Shown here one piece after another: positions 28,556 to 38,065 of a DNA stretch of 64,000 nt (position 1 is its first letter; each line of letters starts with the position of its first letter). This DNA comes from Sulfuracidifex metallicus DSM 6482 = JCM 9184 (lineage in GTDB: Archaea; Thermoproteota; Thermoprotei_A; Sulfolobales; Sulfolobaceae): contig CP135238.1 in the NCBI GenBank assembly GCA_032834875.1, positions 1,898,001 to 1,962,000 on the forward strand, written 5' to 3'. The translations under genes were made by a program, and so were the position numbers. The notes under the pieces are model-generated. The model searched no databases and had not been told where the DNA came from. It saw only the letters and a list, made by a program, of their open reading frames with translations.

Positions 28556-29680
28556 CTATAGCCTCAAACTCTTCAAAAACGAGCTGTAAACGTTATAAAT
28601 GGAGTTAATCTCTTCCACTTCAACAAACTCGTCCACCGAATGGGCTTGCTTTATGCTCCCTGGACCGTATACTATTACAGATGTGCCATTCTTTCTGAAG
28701 TGCTTTCCGTCCGTGCTATAAGGAACAGCAACCTTTTTTGGAGAGAGCCCGGTAACTTCCACTATGGCCTTCTCTAAGAATGTCACATAAGGAGTCGAAG
28801 GGTGAGTGAAATTGGGAGGAGATGAGTTAATTAATTCTATCTCCGATTCCTTGGCTACACTCTTGACCCCCTCCATTACGTCCTCAATTGAGAAAGAAAG
28901 GGGAACTCTTACGTCAACTTCAGCCTCGCAGAAGTCTGGTACCACGTTAGACTTTATTCCTCCACGAATAACTCCAACGTTAATGGTTACCTTCTTCATG
29001 TCGCTTTCAAACTCCTGATCTGTGCTCATGGGGGGCGAGGTCTCCTCCATGTTTATTCTCGAAAGGTTAGTGATGTCCCTTGTCAGCTTCATGATAGCGT
29101 TTTCACCTTGTGAAGGAATACTACCGTGGGAGCTCCTCCCTTTAGCCTTAAGCCTAAATGTGAGCATTCCTTTCTCTCCAAGAACTATTCTGTCCTTTCC
29201 AGTGGGCTCAGAGATTAAAACTAAATCAGGTTTATATATATCTGCCAGCTTTTTACTTCCATGCTCTCCTCCTGTCTCTTCGTCTGGAACTGCTGTAAAT
29301 ATTAGGTTGTAATCTACGCGATCTATCAAGTCAACGTAAAGCTGCATGAACACTGCTAGACCTGACTTCATATCAGACGAGCCTCTGCCGAAAAGCTTTC
29401 CGTCTACCAAAGTAGGTGAAAAAGGAGAGTATTTCCATGCCTTTAAATCTCCAGGAGGAACAACGTCAAAGTGACCGTTCAGCATTAAGCTCTTGCTGTA
29501 GGTCTTCATGCTCTTAGATACTACTATAGGATATCCTCTATCTAGCTCCAGTATCTCAGCGTTTACACCGTGTTCATGAAGCCAGTCCGATATAAACTCC
29601 GCAGTCTCCCTAAGAGAGTTTGAGGGCGGATTAACTGAGGGTAACTCTATGAGTCTCGATGTAAGCTTTACTAAATCCAT
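28556..29680 (-). CDS. M20 family metallopeptidase / ArgE-DapE deacylase
   Basis: A 374-residue dinuclear zinc hydrolase: LNGHFDVVPPGD, GRGSSDMKSG (bridging Asp), DEETGGEHGS (catalytic Glu and ligand), SEPTGKD and, near the C-terminus, KQAHSVDEF with the last His. The dimerisation domain (about 180-290) is present. It removes acyl groups from amino acids or cleaves dipeptides. It is separate from any lysine or arginine cluster here, so the substrate is open. Confidence 0.9.
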   Translation of the reverse strand: MDLVKLTSRLIELPSVNPPSNSLRETAEFISDWLHEHGVNAEILELDRGYPIVVSKSMKTYSKSLMLNGHFDVVPPGDLKAWKYSPFSPTLVDGKLFGRGSSDMKSGLAVFMQLYVDLIDRVDYNLIFTAVPDEETGGEHGSKKLADIYKPDLVLISEPTGKDRIVLGEKGMLTFRLKAKGRSSHGSIPSQGENAIMKLTRDITNLSRINMEETSPPMSTDQEFESDMKKVTINVGVIRGGIKSNVVPDFCEAEVDVRVPLSFSIEDVMEGVKSVAKESEIELINSSPPNFTHPSTPYVTFLEKAIVEVTGLSPKKVAVPYSTDGKHFRKNGTSVIVYGPGSIKQAHSVDEFVEVEEINSIYNVYSSFLKSLRL

Positions 29681-29975
29681 TTACTACATATCTCACTACG
29701 TATTTTAAAGTATTAAGTAATAATGATTTACGTACAATATCTTGGTACCCATATAGTAACTAAGCTTCCCATTTAGGGAAAATTGCTATTATAGCATTAA
29801 CACTAATTAAAAAATAGATAAATTAGCTTCAATAATCCGGCACAGATCTATTTTACGGAGTGGAACAGAACTAAAATCTGGTTAAACAAAAATTGAGAGA
29901 ATATGTTAATAGTTCATATGTTTATGATGTATGTTTCTCTATCTTTTTTATTTTAAGATAAGAAAAAATCTCTTC

Positions 29976-30488
29976 TTACTCCACCACTATGTTTTCCTCA
30001 CTGTCTTGATAATCCTTATGAAAGGTACACGATAAAACCCCGTTCTTATACCTAGCGCTCAATGGAGATACTGGACCCGGTAACTGAACTTCCTTTCTTA
30101 GCCCGTCCTCAGTCATAACTATTAGCTTAGTTTTGTTCCTCAATTTCACGGATATATTTTCCTTCTTCGTATTGGGTAACTCCATGGTCACGATAACCTT
30201 GTCACCTGACTCTACTAGTTCTGGCTCTATGTCGTTCTGAGTCTCCTCCTCTACAGGAACTCCGTTCACGAACTTTTCTACCTTTGGCTTACCGTCAGGG
30301 CCTACAGTTACTTTAGTTACTACTGAGTTGGAAGCTGAAGGAAAGTCACCAAACATGGAACGGAGCAGTTCTTCCTGCTCTTTTATCATTCTCTCAAAAA
30401 GTTCTGCGAAAGGATCGTTGAAGTTGTTTCCGTTATCCTTTGAGTTGCTATCCTTATTGTTGTTATTATTCTTCTTTTTACCGAACAT
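29976..30488 (-). CDS. Hsp20/alpha-crystallin-type small heat-shock protein, divergent
   Basis: A 170-residue protein. The first 25 residues are Lys/Asn-rich and probably disordered, followed by an amphipathic helix (DPFAELFERMIKEQEELLRS). The C-terminal half has the alpha-crystallin strand order with the landmark YKNGVLSCTFHK (the A-x-x-x-n-GVL motif of the family). It would act as an oligomeric holdase for unfolding proteins. It lacks an obvious I-x-I tail, so oligomer assembly may differ. Confidence 0.75.
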   Translation of the reverse strand: MFGKKKNNNNNKDSNSKDNGNNFNDPFAELFERMIKEQEELLRSMFGDFPSASNSVVTKVTVGPDGKPKVEKFVNGVPVEEETQNDIEPELVESGDKVIVTMELPNTKKENISVKLRNKTKLIVMTEDGLRKEVQLPGPVSPLSARYKNGVLSCTFHKDYQDSEENIVVE

Positions 30489-30921
30489 AATTCATACTTT
30501 TCCTACAATCTAAAAAAGCTTTTCTAAGTAAAGATTAATGCGTTAAGGAACTGTATCCTTCACCTTTTCCCCTTTTTTTACCTGAGATGGATAGCTTACG
30601 CTGAACTCCTCCCAGCCCTGAATGGTTAGCCTTTCAATCTTTTGTAAAATGCCTCACGGACGTGGTCTCTAGTGAGGAAGAAACTCTTGAAATCCCTGTT
30701 TACAACAAGCTGAACTAGTTCGGGCTCCTTGTTTCTCTCAAAATTATTGCACTTTAGGAAAATGCTCATAATAATATAATAAGGTATGTATCAGCATAGA
30801 ACCTGAGATTTTCTTTAACGAGAACGAGAAGTTAAGCAGAAATTGAAAGGTTGAGCCTGGAGAAAACGAAGGGTAAAATTAGGCATATTCCAACACTTAG
30901 CCGGAGAGGAAAGGATTTTAG
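30489..30921. other. Intergenic region with one small open frame
   Basis: About 430 bases between the divergent heat-shock and helicase genes. It includes a 47-codon minus-strand frame (30626-30769) treated separately and AT-rich promoter sequence for the heat-shock gene. Otherwise nothing recognised. Confidence 0.4.
30626..30769 (-). CDS. Possible 47-residue small protein
   Basis: A minus-strand frame beginning MSIFLKCNNFERNKEPELV and ending in a basic FYKRLKG. The composition is protein-like: charged, with a SFFLTRDHVREAFYKRL amphipathic helix. An AT-rich run (TTATTATATTATT) precedes the ATG. No family is recognised and no ribosome site is clear. It may be a real small protein or a gene fragment. 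Confidence 0.3.
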   Translation of the reverse strand: MSIFLKCNNFERNKEPELVQLVVNRDFKSFFLTRDHVREAFYKRLKG

Positions 30922-32985
30922 TTGAATCCACTGGCTTATACCATGGATTGGATAGACGACTTTAAGGGACTTCTAGAGAAGAGCCTAGGATTTTCCATGT
31001 ACCCTTATCAGGAGAGAGTAACGGAGGACGTGATAGCTTCCCTAAAGAACTCCAGATTCGTCGTAGTTTCAATGCCCACCGGTTCAGGAAAAACTGTGGT
31101 AGAACTGGCAGTGGCGTATTACTTAATACGTAGCGGCCACAAGAACGTTATACCGCTGGAACCGACCAGATTACTCTGCGACCAAATGTATCACAACTTC
31201 TGGAGCAAGGTGTTCCAAGACGTAGGAGAGGAATATGAAGGGGAGTGCTCTAGCTTCCAACAGGGGAAATCTTTGATAGTTTCAACGCCTTTCACTGCGT
31301 CCAAATGCGCTCCTAAGGTGGACTCGTTAATTGTAGATGAAGTTCATCACGCCTTCGGAGACCCTAGATACTCTGACGCAATTTTCGATCTCAGTCCCAA
31401 GTTCATCGTGGGATTCACAGCTTTACTACCAAGTAGCAGAAGGTATAAACTAGATACTAGGATATACAATAAATTCGGATCTCCTATACTTCTTACTTAC
31501 GATTTTAAAACCCTTGCAGAGATAGACCCTTCGTTCCATCCACCTAAAGCTATAGCTGACCTCTTCGATTCTGAGATGGACGGATTGGAAGATCTAGCAT
31601 ACGAGGCAATGATGATGGGTAAAGTGAAGGGAAACAAGGACACGGTGAAGTTCCTCGAGTCCACGTTATACAGCTACGGTAAAAGGGCATTCTGTGACAG
31701 CTTAGAAAGGTTGAGGGAAAAGGTTAAGGATGATCATCCGTCGCTCCAAGGTTTATGTACAAGCGACGGACCAGGTCATAAGGCAAGGGCACTGAAGCAG
31801 GTGCTCTCGGCGTACAGGATCGAGGACTTTAGACCGGTTCTCATTTTCACCTCCAGAAAGGCTACTGCCAACGAATTTGAGGCTACTTTAGCCTCAATTG
31901 GAGGCAAAGTAAAAGTCCTCACGGGGGATGCAAGCAAGGAGGAAAGGAAGGAAATAGTTAACGAAGCAAAAAGGGGTGACGTCGACGTGATAGTTTCGAC
32001 CATAGTAGGAGAAGAAGGAGTTGACATCCCAGAAGCTAAGTTGTTGATAATGACAGACGTCCCTCAAAGTCCGCTGCGCTTCTATCAAAGGTTAGGCAGG
32101 CTAATCAGGAAGGGAGAGAACGAAAGAGAGGGAGGACTAAAATACTTAGTAGTAACGCTCACGCCTAAGACACCAGAATACGATAACCTTGACGAAGCCA
32201 TGAGGAACTTGTTCAACGAAGGAGTTGACGTAAGTTACATAGTGGAAAAGAAGAGCGGTAAGGGACCAGTTGCCAGAGTAATAGATATGGTGGAGAAGTC
32301 CAACGGTGAGGTCTCCTTCCTGCAGGTAACTCACGGAAAGGACATCTCGTTGGAGGAATACATGATGAGGACGGGGGACAAGAGGAACGTTGAGAGAAAC
32401 GCAATGTTTTACGAATTCCTCACGTCAAAGTCTAAGGTAAAAGAAGCTGGAGAATTCTCCGATTACTTAGACAGAGCAATAAGGGAAGGTGAGGTTTATT
32501 ATTACTACGACGTGAAAAGGACGGGGGAAATACTATCTAAGGTGCTCCTTGGAAAGTACTGCGGTCTATGTTACGGGGAGGTCTGCGGTAAGGTTTGCGA
32601 TGTCTGGACGCAAAAAATAGGAGCTATAAAGTCGATTACTTTAGGCAAAAAGGATCTATTAAGGGGACTGGCTAACATTGTAATAAAGGAGAAATTACAA
32701 GAGATAAGGGAAATGCTTCAAGAAAGCGCAGACTCAGATAGGAACGAGATAGAGAAAATGGGGAGGGAGTTCTCGCTCTCCGTTGCCGAGAGTTTCAACA
32801 AAACTAATGGGGCTTTAACACTGACGTTAAGTTTTACTGCACACCTAGAAGATATGACGGTCTATCCAAAGGTGAAGGTCGCATATTATGATGCCCAGAA
32901 CGAGGACATGAGGGCTTTGGCGAAGCTCAACTCCAAGGCTATTGGGTACAAGGCTGGCCTGATATTTTATAATAGTTTGCAGTAA
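30922..32985 (+). CDS. Superfamily 2 DNA/RNA helicase
   Basis: A 687-residue (680 from the ATG at 30943) helicase. Motif I is MPTGSGKTVV, motif II DEVHHAF, motif III-like GFTAL, and the second RecA domain has VLIFTSRKATANEFE, STIVGEEGVDIPEAKL (V) and YQRLGRLIRKGE (VI). This set resembles the archaeal Hef/Mph1 and ERCC4-helicase group. The C-terminal third has a Cys cluster (CGLCYGEVCGKVC), possibly an iron-sulfur or zinc site, and no nuclease motif that I recognise. Probable role in DNA repair or replication restart. Confidence 0.88.
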   Translation: MNPLAYTMDWIDDFKGLLEKSLGFSMYPYQERVTEDVIASLKNSRFVVVSMPTGSGKTVVELAVAYYLIRSGHKNVIPLEPTRLLCDQMYHNFWSKVFQDVGEEYEGECSSFQQGKSLIVSTPFTASKCAPKVDSLIVDEVHHAFGDPRYSDAIFDLSPKFIVGFTALLPSSRRYKLDTRIYNKFGSPILLTYDFKTLAEIDPSFHPPKAIADLFDSEMDGLEDLAYEAMMMGKVKGNKDTVKFLESTLYSYGKRAFCDSLERLREKVKDDHPSLQGLCTSDGPGHKARALKQVLSAYRIEDFRPVLIFTSRKATANEFEATLASIGGKVKVLTGDASKEERKEIVNEAKRGDVDVIVSTIVGEEGVDIPEAKLLIMTDVPQSPLRFYQRLGRLIRKGENEREGGLKYLVVTLTPKTPEYDNLDEAMRNLFNEGVDVSYIVEKKSGKGPVARVIDMVEKSNGEVSFLQVTHGKDISLEEYMMRTGDKRNVERNAMFYEFLTSKSKVKEAGEFSDYLDRAIREGEVYYYYDVKRTGEILSKVLLGKYCGLCYGEVCGKVCDVWTQKIGAIKSITLGKKDLLRGLANIVIKEKLQEIREMLQESADSDRNEIEKMGREFSLSVAESFNKTNGALTLTLSFTAHLEDMTVYPKVKVAYYDAQNEDMRALAKLNSKAIGYKAGLIFYNSLQ

Positions 32986-33059
32986 CTTTTCTCATTTTCT
33001 CACGCTATCTTTCTCTGTCTTTATTTGGGTTTTTTCCTATTTTTCACTGCTTGTCAAGG

Positions 33060-33384
33060 TATCTTACATTACCTCTAATTTTTATCATATCGTGGGTTAA
33101 GATGACGGAAGGCCACCGTGAGGGGTAGACAGTCCCTTATAGAGGTTCTTATAACCATCAAAAATAGTTGCAGACCTACCTATAAGAGCTGTGCAGTACC
33201 CTCGGGAATGGGAGACTTACGCTTGTGGAGAGTGGACCCCCTAACTCTTCCACACGGGGTATCAAAGAACGGTTCCGTTAGGTGGAACCTCTGCCGTTAG
33301 TGAAGGGTAATCGTGGTCGCTCAGAGAACCAGGAAATCCTCACCGAGAGGTGGGGATGCAGTCAGTAAGGGCTGGAGTAGTTCT
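33060..33384 (+). mobile_element. Decayed tnpB tail with omega-RNA-like right end
   Basis: About 325 bases homologous to 44460-44772. Shared blocks include CCGTTAGGTGGAACCTC and a 3' hairpin GAAATCCTCACCGAGAGG-TGGGGATG followed by AGTAAGGGCTGGAGTAGTTC. The same hairpin order (GAAATCTCCATCGCGAGG-TGGAGATGCCCCGTCCGTAAGG) lies just downstream of the truncated tnpB at 34462. A reading frame ending in a GSVRWNL peptide matches the second copy's IVSVRWNL, suggesting the C-terminal tail of a lost TnpB. No transposase remains. Bases 33385-33662 downstream show nothing further. Confidence 0.55.
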
Positions 33385-33662
33385 ATTAAATCCATAGAGA
33401 CATAGAAACGTCAAAAATATATTATTATGAGGCAACTTAGATTACAAGTGTGAAAACTCAGGAACTGTGTGAGGTATTGGACGATTCAGGTTTCCTTTAC
33501 GAATTCACTTTGTTTAAATAACCCACGATAAAGTACTTCAATCTTAGACGTGTGTGAGTAGAGTGTCATGACAATTAAACTGAATATATTATATCAGTTA
33601 GGACGAAATCAACACAGTCCACAATGGATCCCTGAATCGCCCGAGCTATTAAATAAATAATA

Positions 33663-34064
33663 TTACTCTCCTTTTACTTTCAGCCATACTCTTTTTATTT
33701 CACTAACTTTATCGAAATCAGAGTCCTCGCTGAGAACAGTCAAGATTGAATTATTTAACATAACTGCAACGTGAAACGCATCAGACGGTTTCAGTCCATA
33801 CTTTAGCATGACTTCCTTAGCTTTCTCGTATTCTTTAGCGGTTATTGATAAAAGGACAACGTAAGGAGAGACTAACTCATCGAGGAAATTAATTGTGTCA
33901 ACGAAATTGACGCTATACTTTTTCCTAGATACGTAAATCACTTCATCCATGACCAATGGGTCAAGGAAAAGGGACTCTTGATCCAGAAGCTCCAAATAGT
34001 AGTCCCTGATCTCATCAACATTCAGGTTGAGGTAAACTAGAAAGTTGGCGTCAAGGAAGATCAA
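33663..34064 (-). CDS. vapC: PIN-domain toxin VapC
   Basis: A 133-residue PIN-fold ribonuclease. It has the acidic triad: FLDANFLVY (Asp5), DEVIY (Glu), GLKPSDAFHVAVM (Asp) and a last SEDSDFDKV (Asp). It overlaps the antitoxin gene before it through a TTGA, with TTG as start. VapC toxins cut tRNA or rRNA when released from the antitoxin. Sulfolobales carry many such pairs, often next to transposon debris as here. Confidence 0.9.
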   Translation of the reverse strand: MIFLDANFLVYLNLNVDEIRDYYLELLDQESLFLDPLVMDEVIYVSRKKYSVNFVDTINFLDELVSPYVVLLSITAKEYEKAKEVMLKYGLKPSDAFHVAVMLNNSILTVLSEDSDFDKVSEIKRVWLKVKGE

Positions 34065-34315
34065 CTTTCAAACTCCTCCTCAAGATCGGTTCCCTTAAGG
34101 TCACCGAGCTTAGCCTTAATGGAGACTTTCTTCTCATGCTCTTTGAATTTTTTTATTATTTCTTCCTTGTCTATCCTCTTTTCTGATTCTAGGATTATTC
34201 TGTTACCACTCACGGTTAAGATCAAGGTATCTCCCTCTTTTATTCCTACTAGTTCCCTCACGTTCTTAGGTATTATTATGTAGCCCTTCTTCCCTACCTC
34301 TACCCTTAATGTCAA
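34061..34315 (-). CDS. vapB: AbrB-family antitoxin VapB
   Basis: An 84-residue protein. The first 45 residues form an AbrB/SpoVT swapped-hairpin DNA-binding domain (VEVGKKGYIIIPKNVRELVGIKEGD). The C-terminal part is charged and likely binds the VapC PIN domain. The 4-base overlap with vapC is the standard coupling for this family. It probably represses its own operon. Confidence 0.9.
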   Translation of the reverse strand: MTLRVEVGKKGYIIIPKNVRELVGIKEGDTLILTVSGNRIILESEKRIDKEEIIKKFKEHEKKVSIKAKLGDLKGTDLEEEFES

Positions 34316-34375
34316 ACTAGCTTCGCTATAGTTTAACTAGTTGAGCCATGTATTAAGCTTTTGCGTGAAAGACTT

Positions 34376-34461
34376 GTGAACTGCCCCTCCTTACGGACGG
34401 GGCATCTCCACCTCGCGATGGAGATTTCCTGCTTCTTCCAGGAAACTTACTATACACACCC
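34376..34461 (-). mobile_element. Right end of the truncated tnpB element (omega-RNA scaffold region)
   Basis: Directly downstream of the truncated tnpB stop, the minus strand has two hairpins: GAAATCTCCATCGCGAGGTGGAGAT and GCCCCGTCCGTAAGGAGGGGC, ending AGTTCAC. In IS200/IS605 elements this is where the guide RNA (omega-RNA) scaffold ends and the target-matching guide begins. By that rule the sequence below 34376 would have been the guide. Confidence 0.55.
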
Positions 34462-35046
34462 TCAGAGAAGGGTATGTATAGCAGAGGTCTCCTGTCCACA
34501 AGCTCTCGGTCCCGACCCCGCACGAAGAATATTTAGAGAAGCATTATAGTCACGGTCTACAGTCCAGCCACAGGAAGGACATACAAACACACGGTCAGCC
34601 AAAGTCAAGTCCTTCTTAACATGTCCGCACCTAGCACATGTCTTAGAAGTATTCCTCGGATCTACTTTCACTACTCTCCTACCAGCTCTTTTAGCCTTGT
34701 AGGAGAGGTAACTCATGAACTTGGAGAAGTTAGAATGAAGAATATGCTTTCTCAAAGTTTTACTTTCACTGTCCTCGACCATGTACTTCACATCAAGATC
34801 TCCCACGTAGATCTCATCATACTGTTCTATGAGCCACGAAGTTACCTTGTGAATATAATCACTCATCAAGTTCTTCATATGCTCGTGAAGCTTAGCTAGT
34901 TTTTCCCTGACCTTCTCGTAGTTTCCAGACCCCTTCTTCTTTGTAGATAAAGACTTTTGTAAGATCTTCGTCTTCTTCTCGACCTTATCAAAAACCTTGG
35001 GGTTCTCTATTACTACACCGTCAGAGGTAGTTACGAGTTTATCCAC
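34462..35046 (-). pseudogene. tnpB: TnpB RNA-guided nuclease, 5'-truncated
   Basis: Only the C-terminal half of a TnpB remains (194 residues). Present are the RuvC-II region with VGDLDVKYM, RuvC-III DRDYNASLN and the zinc ribbon CARCGHVKKDLTLADRVFVCPSCG. The RuvC-I segment is broken at the left: the frame opens with GVDKLVTTSDG and preceding codons contain stops near the junction with the molybdopterin gene. The N-terminal recognition lobe is missing, so the protein cannot work as a nuclease. The element belongs to a different tnpB family from that at 38669. Confidence 0.8.
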
Positions 35047-35107
35047 TCCTAGGCCTATTCTAAAATATTAGTCATGACCTTTGGCACTAAAACGCAATAT
35101 CAAGGCT

Positions 35108-36805
35108 TCACTGATGGGTAATCTCTACCTCAACGTTAACGAAATTGAGGAGCGGAGTCCCAGCCATTTCCCCCTTCTCTGGACCAACTATGGAGTTAAC
35201 TGGCTTACCTTCTAAATCCACCAGTTGGTTCTTAAACATGAAAATCACACCCTCGGGGACGTCGTCGCTTTTGACGAACCTTACCTTGATTTTCCCCCAT
35301 TTACTCTTCACGTAACCTATGCCCTGATACTTGTTGTTAAAAGCTGTTGGTTCCATCTTCAAGATTTCCTTGAACTGTGAGTTAGTGAAGCTGGGATGAG
35401 AACCAAACACCAAGACTGTCCCTTTAGGTATTCTCTCCAAGGTAGGGATTGAAACCCTGGCTTCCCTCAAGGGAGGATCCTGAAGCCTAGCAATCCCTTT
35501 CTCCTTCAGTTGCTGGACGTTTACCCCTGTAGCCTTGGAGACTGCTACCCAAGGGTCTTCCCAAACTGACCAGTCAGTTATCTCCATCCTGCGGGCTATG
35601 TCCCTCATTAACGTTATCTCGTCTATCCCTTTGGGTGGCAAAATCGGTTTGTTGTAAACCAAAAGCCTGTGCCAGTAACTGTACACCACGTCTTCCTTCT
35701 CCAGATAAGTAGGGGCAGGAATTACCACGTTTGCTACCTTAGCGGTCTCACTCATGAAAGGGTCGTGAACTACCAGGAAAAGCCTGCCCTCATTTACCGC
35801 CTCAATTATCTTATCTGAACCGGGGAGGGAATGCACCGGATTTGAGTTCCAAACGAACATGAACTTGATCTTACCTTCTTCTACCTCCTTTGATACCTCT
35901 GCCATGGGGACGACCCTCGAGGGTTTGTTGAACTTCCCCCTAAGGTATGAGAAGTCTATCCCGTAAGACGAATTGGAATAGAAGAATCCCCCCTTCATGC
36001 CTATTACTGAAGGTATGGTAGAAATGAGGGATATTGCCTTGCCTCCTTGGAACGTTCTACCTAAGGCGAACCCTATCAATGTAAGTGGCTTCATGTCCAA
36101 GTAGAATTCTGCCATTTCCTCCACGTCCCTCCTCCGTAACCCTGTCTCGTCTTCAATGATCTCCCAACTCACGTCTATCCCTTGATTCAGGTAACCCCTA
36201 TCCCGTAATACTTTCAACACCCCAACAGCTAGGAAGGCATCAGAGGACGGTCTTATGAGGAAGAGCTTGTCGCTTTCCTTCGCTGTTTGGCTCACTCTAA
36301 CGTCTATGACGACCTTCCTCTTGTCCTTCATTAGCTTCCAGCCGTGAATGAAACTGGTCTTGGGGTCAGACCCCCATATTACGAAGGCGTTATACTTGGA
36401 GAAATTCTCGGGAGTTTCACCGAAAGACGAACCGTAAACCCTGGATATCGCCTCATGTCCTTCTGCGCTACATATGGAATAGTCAGTTGTAGCAGAGTGA
36501 AGTGCGTACCACAGCCTGGCTGGAAAGTACCACGTTAAAAGCCCCTGGTTCCCGTCATAATCAACGTGTAATACCTCGTGGGGGGAAACCCTTTTCAATT
36601 CCTTAACTACTTCATCTATGGCTATCTGAGTTTCCACCTCTTTACCGTCGACCAACGGTCTGTGAACTCTGTTAAGGGAGTTCCTCTTGATGTCCATGTT
36701 ACCTCTGTAACACGTGAAACCGTTAATTGGGAACAAGGTTAAGGGTTTATGATTGTCGTCAAAGATACAAGTATCGTAACAGTCTCTCGTACACGCGATA
36801 ACCAA
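35108..36805 (-). CDS. Molybdopterin oxidoreductase, DMSO-reductase superfamily
   Basis: A 565-residue protein. The N-terminal 4Fe-4S site is C5-x3-C9-x3-C13-x18-C32. Bis-MGD-binding domains follow (AFVIWGSDPKTS, MFVWNSNPVHSLPG, HDPFMSETAKVANVVIPAP), and the C-terminal MopB domain ends with a beta-barrel-like NKYQGIGYVKSKWG. At 565 residues it is shorter than usual (700 or more). No partner subunits lie next to it, so a soluble formate- or polysulfide-type enzyme with an unknown acceptor is possible. Start is TTG 36805. Its 3' end is bordered by tnpB debris. Confidence 0.85.
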   Translation of the reverse strand: MVIACTRDCYDTCIFDDNHKPLTLFPINGFTCYRGNMDIKRNSLNRVHRPLVDGKEVETQIAIDEVVKELKRVSPHEVLHVDYDGNQGLLTWYFPARLWYALHSATTDYSICSAEGHEAISRVYGSSFGETPENFSKYNAFVIWGSDPKTSFIHGWKLMKDKRKVVIDVRVSQTAKESDKLFLIRPSSDAFLAVGVLKVLRDRGYLNQGIDVSWEIIEDETGLRRRDVEEMAEFYLDMKPLTLIGFALGRTFQGGKAISLISTIPSVIGMKGGFFYSNSSYGIDFSYLRGKFNKPSRVVPMAEVSKEVEEGKIKFMFVWNSNPVHSLPGSDKIIEAVNEGRLFLVVHDPFMSETAKVANVVIPAPTYLEKEDVVYSYWHRLLVYNKPILPPKGIDEITLMRDIARRMEITDWSVWEDPWVAVSKATGVNVQQLKEKGIARLQDPPLREARVSIPTLERIPKGTVLVFGSHPSFTNSQFKEILKMEPTAFNNKYQGIGYVKSKWGKIKVRFVKSDDVPEGVIFMFKNQLVDLEGKPVNSIVGPEKGEMAGTPLLNFVNVEVEITHQ

Positions 36806-37257
36806 ACTTTATCAAGGCTATTGTCTTACACGAAAATTTGAATTCTACTATCTTGAAGGTCCAAGGTTTGAAGGTCGGGGTCTTGCAAAAAGTCGAGTAT
36901 GCCTTATCAACGTCGAGAAGATGACTAATCGACCCTCATTAGGAGTTCATGTCCTAGCCTTCCAGAAGGAGACATTGTTAAACACGAGAGGAAGAAGGCA
37001 AAGAGAGCATTTTGTCATTTCAAAGACTATATAGTGAACTATCCTGCCCTTATGGGGCTTCCTCCCCCTTAACTTATGATATAATAAATTTGAGCTTTTA
37101 CCAGCTTGTGAAGAAGCTTTATTCTATATATAAGGTATATTTCATGCTTATCATCTTAGTCTTGGGAATTATCATAAAAATGTAGCTTGTCTATATAACC
37201 ACTTTTACATATGGCGATATAAAGCGACTTTACATAGAATGGAATAAGGTTAGTAAC
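36806..37257. other. Intergenic region with a solo hairpin
   Basis: About 450 bases. It contains the solo transposon-end hairpin 37034-37073. The GC-richer part 36840-37000 has no intact frame and may be decayed coding sequence. No RNA gene seen. Confidence 0.4.
37034..37073. repeat. Solo GTGAACT-type transposon-end hairpin
   Basis: GTGAACTATCCTGCCCTTATGGGGCTTCC followed by TCCCCCTTAAC. It shares the GTGAACT start and a GC-rich stem with the right end at 34376 and with the solo copies at 25432 and 52495. No transposase is attached. Confidence 0.45.
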
Positions 37258-38065
37258 CTATACTATTATCCTCAACAAGAAAGTGACGAATCTGAGCTTG
37301 TTCGGAAGGAAAGATTCAATTATTTTCACATCATCAGGAGTGATTATCTTGATTGACTTGAAAGCGAGGAGAGTTAACACTACTAACAAAAGGTCAAGGT
37401 AAGGGGGATCTACGAAAATCTCATAGGCTCCTATCAATGGCATCATGGCCATGAGAGAGACCTTCTTCGCTGTAGGAGCAAAGGTAGACGTCTTCAACGC
37501 GTAAATCAACACGTAAGAAGAAGAGATGATTGATACTATAACCTGCGAGATGGCTCCTCCTATTATCCCCATTCTAGGAATGAGGAGAAAAGAAGTAGAA
37601 AGAACTAGTCCAGCGTTTATCAGGGAAAGAAGTAGGAATGGAGTTAGGCTCTTCTTGGAAGCTATTATCATGTTAGTGAGAGAGAATAGGATAAGGTAGA
37701 GTCGATGCAAGCAGGAGAAGGATTAATACCTTTATTCCGCTCTTATATTCAGGGAAGAACCTATCAATCGTGAAAATTGCTACCGGTATTGATACTATCA
37801 CAGACAGAAAGGAGATCAATGCAAATACACGGAAAGAGATCGATGACATCTTCTTCTCGTCGCTTCCGAGAGCCTTGTAAAACGAAGCAGTAGGCAAGAG
37901 GACGTTTCCTAGAGTTCCTAGAAACATTACAGGTACGCTTGCTACCAGAGCGGAGAATTGATATAGACCTAAAGAGTATGAACCCAGAAGATATGCTGCA
38001 GATACTCTATCTCCTTGAGAGGATAGAAAGCTTGATGATGAAGATAAATAAATATTGGTATCTTA
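37258..38065 (-). pseudogene. Polysaccharide flippase (Wzx/MATE-like), 5'-truncated and frameshifted
   Basis: Two overlapping frames continue each other: 38065-37673 (SSQGDRVSAAYLLGSYSLG through LLLLASTLPYPILS) and 37710-37258 (LSLTNMIIASKKSLTPFLLL to the end). Together they give about 270 residues of a multi-helix lipid-linked glycan flippase with the family feature SYSLGLYQFSALVASVP. A frameshift lies near 37690. The N-terminal half is missing and the break is fused to an FkbM methyltransferase fragment at about 38060. Confidence 0.7.

Noticed and set aside
33448-33519. Short GTG frame giving VKTQELCEVLDDSGFLYEF
   Set aside because: Protein-like but only 23 codons, with no promoter or start signal; could be a fragment of a lost gene.
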